The notes: generated by a model from the letters alone, not told the origin. DNA of 64,000 nt from SLSG01 sp964477035 (GCA_964477035.1 CAYZCW010000011.1:30655-94654); one strand, 5' to 3'; counted from the first letter of the stretch, positions 36,497 through 45,133 are shown. Numbers and translations: made by a program.

Positions 36497-36901
36497 ATGA
36501 ACACCAAAGATATTTTCCGCCTGTTCAAAGCCATCGATGCATTCGACACGGAAACCTTCCTGTCCTTCTTGTCGGACGGGGCCGTGTTTCGCTTCGGCAA
36601 CATGCCGCCCGTGGCGGGCAAGGACAACATCCGCCCCTTTCTCGAAGGCTTTTTCCAGTCCATCAAGGCCATCCGGCACGACCAGGTCGAAGTGTGGGAA
36701 CAGGACGATGTGAAACTGATGAACGGGCGCGTGACCTATACCCGCCACGACGGTTCCCGGTTAACGGTTTATTTCGCCAATACGTTCAAAATGGAAGGGG
36801 ACAGGATCGGGGAGTACCTGATCTTCGTGGACACCTCCCGGCTCTACGCGGAGACCACCCGGGAAGAGAATGAGAGGGCGGTGATGGAGTCGGGCGCTTA
36901 A
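36497..36901 (+). CDS. SnoaL/NTF2-like protein
   Basis: 134 residues. NTF2-like cone fold suggested by IFRLFKAIDAFDTETFLSFL, then SDGAVFRFGNMPPVAGKDNI, FLEGFFQSIKAI and a closing MEGDRIGEYLIFVDTSRLY. Such proteins include ketosteroid isomerases, polyketide cyclases and simple ligand-binding pockets. No catalytic residue set could be confirmed. Alone in a roughly 600-base stretch. A weak TTG (36448-36450) with a 20-base spacer to TATTTATT (36471-36478) could be its promoter. Function unknown. Confidence 0.78.
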   Translation: MNTKDIFRLFKAIDAFDTETFLSFLSDGAVFRFGNMPPVAGKDNIRPFLEGFFQSIKAIRHDQVEVWEQDDVKLMNGRVTYTRHDGSRLTVYFANTFKMEGDRIGEYLIFVDTSRLYAETTREENERAVMESGA

Positions 36902-37019
36902 GCCTTTGTCCGGGACTGTACGGCGGGGCGAACCACCCGGAATGAACAATCCCGGGGAGTTTTCGGTTTACCAAGCAAAGAAAGACAATCGACCGTTAAA
37001 CCCATTCAACCCTGATACC

Positions 37020-37448
37020 ATGAGCAAACATTTTGCAGACGCACGCTGGGAAGGCAACCTGGCCAAAGGGAAAGGCACCTACACTTTGAGGACCAGCGGA
37101 CAGGAGGGAGCCTACCGCTTCTCCAGCCGGTTCGAGAACGACAAACAGCAGTCAAGCCCCGAGGAGCTGATCGGAGCGGCCCATGCCGCCTGTTTCTCCA
37201 TGGCCCTCTCGCACGGGCTGGACCAGGCGGGCTTTACCCCCGAGAGCGTGGAAACCGAGGCCGTGGTCACCCTCGACAAAACCGATGCCGGCTTCGCCAT
37301 TACCGGCATCCTGCTGAAAACCCGCGGCAAGGTGCCCGGCATCAGCAAGGAGCAGTTCCTGGAGCAGGCCGAAGGGGCCAAGAAAAACTGTCCGGTGTCC
37401 AAAGCCCTGCAGGCCGTAAGCATCGAACTGGAAGCCGAGCTGGACTGA
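37020..37448 (+). CDS. OsmC/Ohr-family thiol peroxidase
   Basis: 142 residues from ATG 37020 (MSKHFADARWEGNLAKGKGT). OsmC subfamily organic hydroperoxide reductase; the two active-site Cys are Cys58 in HAACFSMAL and Cys124 in KKNCPVSKAL, and the stretch SPEELIGAAHAACF is diagnostic. Cytoplasmic. A clear rho-independent terminator begins 27 bases after the stop, so the gene is the end of its transcript. Confidence 0.96.
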   Translation: MSKHFADARWEGNLAKGKGTYTLRTSGQEGAYRFSSRFENDKQQSSPEELIGAAHAACFSMALSHGLDQAGFTPESVETEAVVTLDKTDAGFAITGILLKTRGKVPGISKEQFLEQAEGAKKNCPVSKALQAVSIELEAELD

Positions 37449-37474
37449 CCCCTGTTGCAGGCAAGAAAATCCGA

Positions 37475-37509
37475 CCGCCGCACCCACCTGGATGCGGCGG
37501 TTTTTTTTT
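37475..37509 (+). terminator. Rho-independent terminator after osmC-family gene
   Basis: Perfect 8-base stem CCGCCGCA (37475-37482) with TGCGGCGG (37493-37500), 10-base loop, followed at once by nine T (37501-37509). Confidence 0.92.
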
Positions 37510-37594
37510 ACACGGGTGTAACAAATCCCGCATGACTCCGTCAGGTAACAAACCGGAACGGTCCCGCCGGCTTCCTGCAACAAACTTACGAACC

Positions 37595-38446
37595 ATGAAG
37601 ACAATCAAATGGCTGGTCATCACAGGCTGCCTGATGGCCGCCGCTGGAATTTACGGACAAAACCCCTCGGCGCCCCCAAGGGCACAGGTCATGACCCTCG
37701 GGGTGTTTCACTTTGCCTATCCGAACCTGGATGCGGTGAAGACTGCCGAAGAGGACCAGGTTTCAGTACTGGATGAACCCTATCGGTCTGAGATCCTGGC
37801 CATCTGCCGCGCCCTGGGGGAATTTCATCCGACGATCATCGCCGTGGAAGTCCTGCCGGAAAACCAAACCAGGCTCGATTCCCTCTATGGTCTTTACAGG
37901 GAGGGGCGGTGGACCCTCAGCCGGAATGAGGTGCAGCAGCTGGGATTCCGGATGGCCGCGGAGGCCGGGCTCGACAGGGTCTGGTGCGTGGACGACCCGG
38001 GCAGGCATTATGACAATGTCTGGTCCTTGTTCGGCGACAGCACCCGTTTGGCCCGGTTCAGTGAATACCACAGCCACTTTCCCGACTCCGCCTACCTGGT
38101 CCCCGTTCCCGACACCCGGGTCAGCAGCATCACGGAAGCCCTTCTGGCGGCCAACGACCCCCGACGGGTGCAGGAAAGGCTGGGGGTTTACCTGCTGAAT
38201 CCCTTCAAATATGAAGAGGAGCCCGGAGACTTTGCCGGCGTGGACTTCGAAACGGGGCGGTGGTTTAACCGCAACCTGCGCATCTTCCGCAACGTTCAGC
38301 GCATCCCGCTTTCACCGGACGACAGGATCCTGCTCATCATCGGCGGGGAACACCTCAACCTGCTGAATCCTTTTTTCGAGGCCTCTCCCGAATTTGAACT
38401 GATTTCCCCCCTGCCCTTCCTGGAAAGGGCCGGAAACCCAGACTGA
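37595..38446 (+). CDS. DUF5694 (TraB-like) exported protein
   Basis: 283 residues from ATG 37595 (MKTIKWLVITGCLMAAAGIY, signal peptide ending GQ). Resembles the DUF5694/TraB-like group: VMTLGVFHFAYPNLD, TIIAVEVLPENQTRLDSLY and a late DRILLIIGGEHLNLLNPFF, the pattern GxFHF ... E ... GxxH of TraB/Tiki/EreA-like folds, where such His and Glu residues are catalytic or metal-binding. So a hydrolase role is possible but unproven. Predicted periplasmic. Converges on the S9 peptidase gene with 43 bases between stops. Confidence 0.78.
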   Translation: MKTIKWLVITGCLMAAAGIYGQNPSAPPRAQVMTLGVFHFAYPNLDAVKTAEEDQVSVLDEPYRSEILAICRALGEFHPTIIAVEVLPENQTRLDSLYGLYREGRWTLSRNEVQQLGFRMAAEAGLDRVWCVDDPGRHYDNVWSLFGDSTRLARFSEYHSHFPDSAYLVPVPDTRVSSITEALLAANDPRRVQERLGVYLLNPFKYEEEPGDFAGVDFETGRWFNRNLRIFRNVQRIPLSPDDRILLIIGGEHLNLLNPFFEASPEFELISPLPFLERAGNPD

Positions 38447-38489
38447 ACCCGGCGTCCGGCCGTGTTGCCTGGCCAGCCTGCCGTGGAGG

Positions 38490-40502
38490 CTACTCCCTGC
38501 GGTGTTTGTCAAACCAGTGGTACAGGTACAACTGGGTCCGCAGGTAATTCGACGGGTTGCTGCCCGTGCCGTGAAACTCGTTGGCGAAGCGGATCATGGC
38601 CGTGGGAACCTGCAGCACCTTCAGCGCCTGGTAGTATTCTTCCGTCTGGGAGATGGGCGTGCGCAGGTCGTTCACCCCGCACATGAGCATGGTCGGGGTG
38701 GTGACATTGCCCACATACATCAGGGGCGAGCGCCGCAAATGCTCCGAGGGGTCTTCCCAAGGGTATTTCTCGAAGTTCCGGTACCAGCTCACCCCGTCGG
38801 TCGTGCCGACAAACGACAGCCAGTTCACCACCGGGAAATTCACCGATGCCGCCGCGAAGCGGTCGGTATGTCCCACGATCCATGCCGTCAGCACCCCGCC
38901 GCCGCTGCCGCCGTAAACGAACAGGTTGTTCTCGTCGATGTAACCTCGGGCAATCACCTCATCCACCCCGTTCATCAGGTCGTCATAGTCCTTGTTGGGA
39001 TAGTCGTTGTTGATCGCATTGCCGAAATCCGTGCCGTAGCCGGACGAGCCCCTGGGGTTGGTGTACAGCACGACATAGCCCTCGGCGGCATGGTGCTGCC
39101 AGCCGAAATTGAACCCGACATTGTACATGGCATGGGGTCCGCCGTGGATGACCAGGATCATCGGGTATTTCCGGCCCGGATCAAAGTCGGGCGGCTTCAC
39201 GATCCAGCCCTGGACATCAAAGTCGCCGGCCGACCTGTACCAGATCTCTTCCACATCGCCCAGGGTGATGTCTTGCAGGATGTCGTCGTTCACCCGGGTG
39301 AGCTGCACGGGCGATGGACGGTTCAGGCCGAAGAGAACCACATCGGCAGGATTGTGGTGGTCGGTCCGCAGCCCCACGGCCATGCCGCCCCGGTTGATGT
39401 CGGTCACGCTGAGCATGTGGTTGCCGCTGGTTACCTGCCGGGAGTCTCCACGCAGCGGGGCAAAGTGCAGGTTGCTGGTGCCGCGGTCCAGGGCGGTGAA
39501 ATACACCCCGCTGTTGTCTGCGGCCCAGGTCACACTGGAAGGGGAACGGTCCAGGTTGGCCGCGATCTCCCGGGCCTGGGTCCCGTCGATGGTCATCACA
39601 TACAGCTTCTGCTCGGTATAGGTGTTTTCGTTGTAATCATAGCCGGTATAGGCCACCAGCCGCCCGTCAGGGGACACGACGGGATTGTTGTCCGGCCCCC
39701 GACGGCCGGTCAGTTGCCGGATGTCGCCGCCCTCCACTGCCACGGCGTAGATCTCGCTCTCCCGGTAGATGTACTCCGCTCCTTCCACCCGGTGGCTGCT
39801 GAACAGGACCTCCCTCCCGTCGGGTGTCCACGAGATCCCGCTGGAGCCATGGTCCCAGTCGCCCGAGGTCAGCTGGCGTGGTGTGCCGCCTTCTGCAGGA
39901 ACGAGGAAGATATGCACCGACCCTTCTTCCAGGAACCCGACGCGGTCGCGGCGGTATACCAGGCTGTTGATGATCTTCGGTTCTTCGGTCCATTTGGCGC
40001 CGGCAGGGCGTGCCGGCATCTTGATGGGCCAGGCATCCTTTTCAGGCACCAGCATGGTGAAGGCGATCCGGGTGCCATCGGGCGACCAACGGATGTTGGA
40101 GGGGGATTTTTCCACGCGGGTGACCTGGGTGGTTCCCTCCAGCTCAAGGTATTTCACGAACAGCTGGGAGCCGCCCGGCTCCCCCTGCGCCAGATAGGCG
40201 ATGCGGCTGCCGTCTGGCGACCAGGCGGGACTGCTGCCACGGGTGAAAAAGCGGTGCTGGCTGCCATCGGCATTCATGATCCAGAGCTCGCTGACGCGCC
40301 GGTCGTTTACCTTGTCGATCCAACTGCGTGTGTATACGATCTGCTGCCCGTCGGGCGAAATGACCGGTCCGGAGACGGTTTCCATATCCAGGAATTGCTC
40401 CAGTTTCAGTTTGTTGATGTCCTGGGCACCGGCCGCAAAGGGCCACATCAGGACCAGTAAAAGCAGGGCAAGGCCCGCCGGGTTCATTCTCTTCATGATC
40501 AT
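38490..40502 (-). CDS. S9-family prolyl oligopeptidase-like peptidase, exported
   Basis: 670 residues. Signal peptide (to about AAGAQ, residue 27), a beta-propeller of PD40/WD40-like repeats (about 40-400; repeated SPDG or SWTPDG motifs) and a C-terminal alpha/beta hydrolase catalytic domain with Ser533 in YGGSGGGVL, Asp612 in NDLRTP and His644 in EFHGTG. Acylaminoacyl- or dipeptidyl-peptidase type. Periplasmic. The start at 40502 (MIMKRMNP) or 40496 (MKRMNP) are both plausible. A possible -7 box TATTTTTA lies at 40564-40571 on the same strand. Confidence 0.95.
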   Translation of the reverse strand: MIMKRMNPAGLALLLLVLMWPFAAGAQDINKLKLEQFLDMETVSGPVISPDGQQIVYTRSWIDKVNDRRVSELWIMNADGSQHRFFTRGSSPAWSPDGSRIAYLAQGEPGGSQLFVKYLELEGTTQVTRVEKSPSNIRWSPDGTRIAFTMLVPEKDAWPIKMPARPAGAKWTEEPKIINSLVYRRDRVGFLEEGSVHIFLVPAEGGTPRQLTSGDWDHGSSGISWTPDGREVLFSSHRVEGAEYIYRESEIYAVAVEGGDIRQLTGRRGPDNNPVVSPDGRLVAYTGYDYNENTYTEQKLYVMTIDGTQAREIAANLDRSPSSVTWAADNSGVYFTALDRGTSNLHFAPLRGDSRQVTSGNHMLSVTDINRGGMAVGLRTDHHNPADVVLFGLNRPSPVQLTRVNDDILQDITLGDVEEIWYRSAGDFDVQGWIVKPPDFDPGRKYPMILVIHGGPHAMYNVGFNFGWQHHAAEGYVVLYTNPRGSSGYGTDFGNAINNDYPNKDYDDLMNGVDEVIARGYIDENNLFVYGGSGGGVLTAWIVGHTDRFAAASVNFPVVNWLSFVGTTDGVSWYRNFEKYPWEDPSEHLRRSPLMYVGNVTTPTMLMCGVNDLRTPISQTEEYYQALKVLQVPTAMIRFANEFHGTGSNPSNYLRTQLYLYHWFDKHRRE

Positions 40503-40563
40503 GGGGATTTGGTTGGGAAACAGCGTGTGGTATCATGGGAAGGTCCGCTCGGAACCATCAGGA

Positions 40564-40571
40564 TAAAAATA
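40564..40571 (-). promoter_or_regulatory. Possible -7 box of the S9 peptidase gene
   Basis: Minus strand TATTTTTA (7 of 8 to TAnnTTTG) about 60 bases before the start. No matching TTG at the right distance was found. Confidence 0.28.
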
Positions 40572-40693
40572 CAACATTCCGGCGACAGGCCCTGTTTTTT
40601 TCAACGCGTCAGCCCGGACCGCCTCAAGCAGGCGGCCTTCAGATTTCCGGCCGAACACATCCGCATGAACATGATATTTTTTTAAAAAAAATA

Positions 40694-40723
40694 TCTGACT
40701 TGCCGTTATTTGTATTAATTTTG
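40694..40723 (+). promoter_or_regulatory. Probable promoter of the propeller lipoprotein/cyclophilin pair
   Basis: TCTG (40694-40697, one mismatch to TTTG), 18-base spacer, then TAATTTTG (40716-40723), a perfect TAnnTTTG. Leader of about 70 bases to ATG 40801. The flanks are distinctly AT-rich compared with the surrounding genes. Confidence 0.5.
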
Positions 40724-40800
40724 CCCTAATTGACTCTCAAGACATCAATTGCCGCTACCGCTGTACCTGTTTATACCGTGACATCCAAACCTCAGAAACC

Positions 40801-41820
40801 ATGAAAAAACTGGCCTTGATGGCCGGGCTGCTGCTGGCTTTTTGTTCCTGCGGCAAAGAGGATGTGGAACTGCCCAGCCTGGACTTCAAACCCCACATCC
40901 TCCAGGGGCACAACATCACCTCCCTCGCCTTCGACGGCCTGGGCAATGCCTGGATGGGCACCTGGAACTGGCAGCCGGACACACGGCAAAACCTGCCTCT
41001 GTTGATCAAATACCACATCGCTTCGGGAAAAACCACGGTGTACGATGCGGCCAATTCCCCCATTCAGCCGGGCATGATCATCTGGACGATTGCTGCGGAC
41101 AGCAAAAACAACATCTGGATTGGTTGTGACGGGCTGCTCCTGTTCGACGGCCAGGAATTCACCAAATACGATGCGGATAATTCCCCCATCCCGGTAAATT
41201 TTGTCCGGTCCATCGCGGTGGATTCCAAAGACCGCGTGTGGTTTTCCGCCAGCTCCCACCTGGAGGGCGGCTTGCTCCGGTTGGAAGGCCCGGACATGCA
41301 GCTGTTCACCCCGGACAACTCGGGACTGCCGGCCCACGGGGTGGCCAATGTCGCGGTCGACCGGAACGACCGCCTTTGGCTGGCCCAGTACGGCTATCTG
41401 AATGATGTTTCCCTGGTCAAAACGGACGGGGACAGCTGGACCCGATACGGGCCGGACGAGATGGGCTGTATCCTACCCTACTGGGGCAGCATCGCCCTGA
41501 ACAGCCGGAACCAGGTATGCGGAGGCATCGACTACACCCTCTCCAGCGCCTCCTACAACCCCCGGCCGCAGGTCATCCTCTTCGACGGCAAGGAAAGCAA
41601 GCTGCTGCAGTTCGATGGTTTCTCCAGCGTCCTGTCCCTGGCGGTGGACCGCGACGACAACATCTGGTGCCGAAGCCATGACCGGCTGGCCGTATACCAT
41701 GAAGGCAAATGGCTGGTCGACAGCCTGACTTTCCGGGATGTCCGCATGGAGGCCCTGGCCGTTTCCCGTGACAACAAGCTTTGGGTCGCCACCGAGGACG
41801 GGATATTCATCAATGAGTAA
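40801..41820 (+). CDS. Beta-propeller lipoprotein (two-component-regulator-propeller-like repeats)
   Basis: 339 residues. Lipoprotein signal MKKLALMAGLLLAFCSC (Cys15 or Cys17). The body is a string of about six repeats of the type SLAFDGLGNAWMGTW, TIAADSKNNIWIGCDG, SIAVDSKDRVWFSAS, NVAVDRNDRLWLAQYG, SLAVDRDDNIWCRSHD and ALAVSRDNKLWVATEDG, the Reg_prop/SMP-30-like blade pattern. In hybrid two-component systems such propellers sense sugars; here the propeller is free and lipid-anchored, so it may bind a ligand or protein at the membrane surface. The cyclophilin gene follows after 16 bases, so the two are probably co-transcribed. Confidence 0.85.
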   Translation: MKKLALMAGLLLAFCSCGKEDVELPSLDFKPHILQGHNITSLAFDGLGNAWMGTWNWQPDTRQNLPLLIKYHIASGKTTVYDAANSPIQPGMIIWTIAADSKNNIWIGCDGLLLFDGQEFTKYDADNSPIPVNFVRSIAVDSKDRVWFSASSHLEGGLLRLEGPDMQLFTPDNSGLPAHGVANVAVDRNDRLWLAQYGYLNDVSLVKTDGDSWTRYGPDEMGCILPYWGSIALNSRNQVCGGIDYTLSSASYNPRPQVILFDGKESKLLQFDGFSSVLSLAVDRDDNIWCRSHDRLAVYHEGKWLVDSLTFRDVRMEALAVSRDNKLWVATEDGIFINE

Positions 41821-41836
41821 GCCAAACCTGAAAGGA

Positions 41837-42718
41837 ATGAAACAGACCAGACGGTTTCCCCTCAGAATGACAAACAGGCATCAACCGCTTTGCCTGCTCC
41901 TGCCCCTATTGCTGCTCCTTGCCGCCTGCAATCCCTATGTGGATGAGGGCGTCCGGAGGAAGGACCTGAATAAGGACGTGGAGCTGGTGACCGACTTCGG
42001 CACGGTGGTTTTCCGCCTGTCGGACGACACCCCCCTGCACCGCAACAACTTCATCCGGCTGATAAAAAGCGGCTTCTACGACGGACTGTCGTTTCACCGG
42101 GTGATCGATGGGTTTCTGGTGCAAACGGGAGACCCCAACACACGGCCGGATGCGGCCGCCGGAGGACCCTTGCCGGTGGAACTTCCCTACACCATTCCGG
42201 CAGAGTTCACCCCCGAACTGTTTCACCGGCGGGGCGCCATCAATGCGGCCCGCAGCGACAATCCCGAGCGTGCCTCGAGCAGCACCCAGTTCACCATCAT
42301 CCAGGGCAGGGTGTATAACGACAGCACCCTGGCCGTGGCCGAAGGCCGCATCAACGGCTGGCTGCAGGACAACCGGCTGGCAAACGATACGGTCTACCAG
42401 TCATTGCTTGCCCTCTCCCGTCAGCTGGAGCAGGAAATGCCCTCCAACGACTCCCTGGATTTCGTGCAGGCAGCCAGAAAGGATCTGGAGGCCAGGCTGC
42501 GTGCAGGCACCCCGCATTACACCATCCCCCCGGAGCACAGGCAGGTGTACAAGACTGCCGGCGGGGCCGCCCACCTGGACCAGAACTACACGGTCTTTGG
42601 AGAAGTCATCAGCGGCATGGACGTGGTGGACCGCATTGCCGGTCTGCCCACCAACGAACGGGAACGTCCCCTGCAGGACGCCAGGATCCGCTCTGCCCGG
42701 CTGGTAAGCCGGCGCTGA
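41837..42718 (+). CDS. Cyclophilin-type peptidyl-prolyl isomerase, lipoprotein
   Basis: 293 residues from ATG 41837, preceded by GAAAGGA. Signal with lipobox LAAC (about residue 31). Cyclophilin core: TDFGTVVFRLSDDTPLHRNN, SFHRVIDGFLVQTGD, a STQFTI strand and, after an insert, HLDQNYTVFGEVISGMDVVD. The insert of about 90 mostly helical residues (ALAVAEGRINGWLQDNR onward) splits the core between the Q-FTI and the F-G-V-G strands. Such inserts occur in other Bacteroidota envelope PPIases. It assists folding of exported proteins. Confidence 0.93.
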   Translation: MKQTRRFPLRMTNRHQPLCLLLPLLLLLAACNPYVDEGVRRKDLNKDVELVTDFGTVVFRLSDDTPLHRNNFIRLIKSGFYDGLSFHRVIDGFLVQTGDPNTRPDAAAGGPLPVELPYTIPAEFTPELFHRRGAINAARSDNPERASSSTQFTIIQGRVYNDSTLAVAEGRINGWLQDNRLANDTVYQSLLALSRQLEQEMPSNDSLDFVQAARKDLEARLRAGTPHYTIPPEHRQVYKTAGGAAHLDQNYTVFGEVISGMDVVDRIAGLPTNERERPLQDARIRSARLVSRR

Positions 42719-42752
42719 GGCGCGGTGCCAGACGCGGCACATTCCTCCTTAC

Positions 42753-43814
42753 TCAATACCTGTTCCGGTTCGCAAAAGCCACCAGCGAGAGCATCACCGG
42801 CACCTCCACCAGCACCCCGACCACAGTCACCAGGGCGGCCGGAGATTGCAGCCCGAACAGGGCGATGGCCACGGCCACAGCCAGCTCAAAGAAATTGCTG
42901 GCTCCGATCATGGCGGCCGGGGCGCATACGGCATGCTGCAGCTTCAGCTTGCGGCCGCCATACCAGGCCAGAAAGAAAATGAAATAGGTCTGGATCACCA
43001 GCGGAATGGCAGCCAGCAGGATGATCAGGGGGTTGCTCAAAATGTTCTGACCCTGGAAGGCGAACAGCAGCACCAGGGTGATGAGCAGGGCCACGATGCT
43101 CACCGGCTTAAGTCTGGGCAGGAAGGTTTTCTTGAACCATGCCTCCCCGTGCGACCGCAGCAGGATGCGCTGGGTGATCACCCCGGCCAGCAGCGGCACC
43201 ACCACGAAAATGACCACACTGGCCACCAGGGTGTCATACGGGATGGTCACGTCCGTGATGCCGAGCAACAATCCGACGATGGGAATGAAGGCCACCAGGA
43301 TGATCAGGTCGTTGACCGAAACCTGCACCAGGGTGTAGTTGGGATCCCCGTCGGTCAGGTAAGACCACACGAAGACCATGGCCGTGCAGGGCGCCGCCCC
43401 GAGGATGATGGCCCCGGCGATGTATTCCCCGGCCAGGGACGGGTCGATCCAGGCAGCATAGAGTTTGGAGAAGAAGATCCAGGCAAAGAAGGCCATCGTA
43501 AAGGGCTTGATGAGCCAGTTGATGACCAGCGTCCATAGGACCCCGCGCGGCTTTTTGCGGATTTTTTTAATGCTGGAGAAGTCCACCTGCAGCATCATCG
43601 GATAGATCATCATCCAGATCAGCACGGCTACCGGGATATTCACACGGGCAATTTCCAGGCTGCTGATGACCTGGATGCCGTCCCCGGCAAAATGGCCGAT
43701 GCCGATCCCTGCCAGGATGCCCAGGGCCACCCACAGGGTCAGGTACTTTTCGAAGGGTCCGATGGTTTTTTGGGGTTGGTCGGGGATGGTCGGTTTCTTG
43801 TATGGGTCGTGCAT
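42753..43814 (-). CDS. acr3: ACR3-family arsenite efflux transporter
   Basis: 353 residues with ten predicted helices. Arsenite/proton antiporter of the inner membrane. Diagnostic conserved Cys143 in LGAAPCTAMVFVW plus SVNDLIILVAFIP and the opening VALGILAGIGIGHFAG. Lies directly after arsC and arsR on the minus strand, so it exports the arsenite made by ArsC. The 63 bases between arsC and this gene hold a heptamer repeat, which replaces any visible Shine-Dalgarno sequence. Confidence 0.96.
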   Translation of the reverse strand: MHDPYKKPTIPDQPQKTIGPFEKYLTLWVALGILAGIGIGHFAGDGIQVISSLEIARVNIPVAVLIWMMIYPMMLQVDFSSIKKIRKKPRGVLWTLVINWLIKPFTMAFFAWIFFSKLYAAWIDPSLAGEYIAGAIILGAAPCTAMVFVWSYLTDGDPNYTLVQVSVNDLIILVAFIPIVGLLLGITDVTIPYDTLVASVVIFVVVPLLAGVITQRILLRSHGEAWFKKTFLPRLKPVSIVALLITLVLLFAFQGQNILSNPLIILLAAIPLVIQTYFIFFLAWYGGRKLKLQHAVCAPAAMIGASNFFELAVAVAIALFGLQSPAALVTVVGVLVEVPVMLSLVAFANRNRY

Positions 43815-43821
43815 GGATGGT

Positions 43822-43867
43822 GGCTGTTGGCTGTTGGTTGTTGGATTTTGGCTGTTGGCTGTTGGCT
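43822..43867 (-). repeat. Heptanucleotide tandem repeat just upstream of acr3
   Basis: Plus strand: ggctgtt at 43822-43828 and 43829-43835, ggttgtt at 43836-43842, ggatttt at 43843-43849, ggctgtt at 43850-43856 and 43857-43863, then ggct. Six 7-base units, four of them identical, ending 7 bases before the acr3 start codon on the minus strand. No stop codon appears in any minus-strand frame of the repeat. Confidence 0.9.
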
Positions 43868-43877
43868 TATACCCTAC

Positions 43878-44309
43878 TCACGGTTGAAGCCGGGGACGTA
43901 TTTCCTGTTCGTAAAGCTTATGGAACTGCGCCCGGATCTCCTCCCTTGCGCGGACATACTCGCTCCGGATAAATTCGTCCGTGCCGGTTGCATGGGTCGG
44001 GTCGTCGAAGCCGATGTGCAGGCGGTGTTTTACCTGGCCCGGGAAAGTGGGGCAGTTTTCATTGGCCCCGCCACACACGGTAATCACATAGTCCCATTCC
44101 TCCCCAAGATATTTCTCCACGGGGTCGGATGTATGGTGGCTGATGTCGATGCCAATCTCCTTCATGGCGGCAACTGCCCGGGGGTTTAATTTTCCGGAGG
44201 CTTCCGTGCCGGCCGAGCGGATGGTCATTCGCTTGTCGAAAGACGCCATGAAGCCATGGGCCATCTGGCTGCGGCAGGAATTTCCAGTGCACAGGATGAG
44301 TATCTTCAT
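43878..44309 (-). CDS. arsC: Thioredoxin-coupled arsenate reductase
   Basis: 143 residues of the low-molecular-weight-phosphatase-like ArsC class. P-loop CTGNSCR with Cys7 and Cys12, and the redox pair Cys79 and Cys86 in VCGGANENCP, matching the Cys10/Cys82/Cys89 arrangement of the plasmid pI258 enzyme. Reduces arsenate to arsenite for Acr3 to export. It follows arsR by 12 bases. No thioredoxin gene is in the window. Confidence 0.97.
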   Translation of the reverse strand: MKILILCTGNSCRSQMAHGFMASFDKRMTIRSAGTEASGKLNPRAVAAMKEIGIDISHHTSDPVEKYLGEEWDYVITVCGGANENCPTFPGQVKHRLHIGFDDPTHATGTDEFIRSEYVRAREEIRAQFHKLYEQEIRPRLQP

Positions 44310-44321
44310 GAGGGCGGGGTT

Positions 44322-44651
44322 TTAACAATGGCACTTTTCGGTTTTTACTGCCTGGTGGAAATTGTCGAATTCCTGCCGGAGGACCTCCATACTGTCCGGA
44401 TCAATGCAGTAATTTGTCCGGACGCCCTCCACCGTTCCCCGGATCAGGCCGGCCTCCTTCAGGGCCTTCAGGTGCTGGTTCACCGTGGTCCGGCCCAGGG
44501 GCAGCACGTCGGCAATATCCCCCGTCATGCAGGTCCTGATCCCGGCAAGGTACTCGAGGATGGCCAGCCTGGCAGGATGTGCCAGGGCCTTGAACAACCG
44601 GGCCCTGAACATCAGTTCCGGGGTGAAGGCATTCTTTTTTAACGACTCCAT
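44322..44651 (-). CDS. arsR: ArsR/SmtB-family repressor (first arsenic unit)
   Basis: 109-residue winged-helix repressor: FKALAHPARLAILEYL, LPLGRTTVNQHLKALKEAGL recognition helix. Cys at 41 (RTCMTGD), 82 and a C-terminal CHC (107, 109) are candidate As(III) ligands; the N-terminal alpha-3 CVC site of classical ArsR is missing, so ligand geometry may differ. Its start is one base beyond the rhodanese stop, and arsC follows after 12 bases. It probably represses the promoter with dyad at 45108-45164. Confidence 0.93.
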   Translation of the reverse strand: MESLKKNAFTPELMFRARLFKALAHPARLAILEYLAGIRTCMTGDIADVLPLGRTTVNQHLKALKEAGLIRGTVEGVRTNYCIDPDSMEVLRQEFDNFHQAVKTEKCHC

Positions 44652-44652
44652 G

Positions 44653-45075
44653 TCATTTATTTTTATTTCGTTCCCTCGGCTTCAGCTGGCAGGCGCAGGC
44701 CCCGGATAGGCGTTCATTCACATCTGTACGGACCGGCAGGCCATCGCGCTCCCATTCGACAAATCCACCGCACAGGCTGGCCACATGCCGAAAGCCCCGC
44801 TGCTGCATTTTTTCCACATACAAGCGGCTTTTAATGCCTGAAGAGTCGGACAGGATATAAAACCCCCGCGGATCGAGCCGGTCCAGGTGGTCGTCGAAGC
44901 CGGAGGCCGGCAAAATCATGACAGCGTCCGCATCGAATGCCTTATAGTCTGAATAATCCCTGTCCCGCAGATCGATAATGAATGCCCCCTGCTTCACCAG
45001 GTCCAGGGCTTCCCGGGGTGTCACGGACAGGACACCCTGGGAACGCATGCTGATGTTTTTAAACAGATCGTCCAT
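44653..45075 (-). CDS. Rhodanese-like domain protein lacking the catalytic Cys, with a CAC tail
   Basis: 140 residues. Rhodanese fold: ALDLVKQGAFIIDLRDRDYS, then the active-site loop YILSDSSGIKSRLYVEKM and GFRHVASLCGGFVEWERDGL. The loop Cys that carries persulfide in active rhodaneses is Ser76 here, so sulfur transfer by the usual route is not possible. Cys102, Cys127 and Cys129 remain, the last two in SGACACQL at the C-terminus. First gene of the arsenic operon and tightly joined to arsR. It may bind arsenite or another thiol ligand, or act as a scaffold. Inference only. Confidence 0.88.
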   Translation of the reverse strand: MDDLFKNISMRSQGVLSVTPREALDLVKQGAFIIDLRDRDYSDYKAFDADAVMILPASGFDDHLDRLDPRGFYILSDSSGIKSRLYVEKMQQRGFRHVASLCGGFVEWERDGLPVRTDVNERLSGACACQLKPRERNKNK

Positions 45076-45107
45076 TTCAATACGATGCTCAAATACGGCA
45101 GTCCCTG

Positions 45108-45115
45108 CAAAAATA
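45108..45115 (-). promoter_or_regulatory. -7 promoter box of the first arsenic operon
   Basis: Minus strand TATTTTTG, a perfect TAnnTTTG, about 33 bases before the rhodanese ATG at 45075. The -33 region is overlapped by the operator-like dyad at 45134-45147 and lacks a good TTTG. Confidence 0.5.
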
Positions 45116-45133
45116 ACAAGTCCGGCTAAAATG

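Noticed and set aside
38502..40460. 652-codon plus-strand open frame opposite the S9 peptidase
   Set aside because: Antisense shadow of a gene with a complete catalytic triad; no recognisable family in the translation.
43822..43867. Heptamer repeat considered as a CRISPR-like array
   Set aside because: Units are 7 bases with no spacers and no cas genes are nearby.
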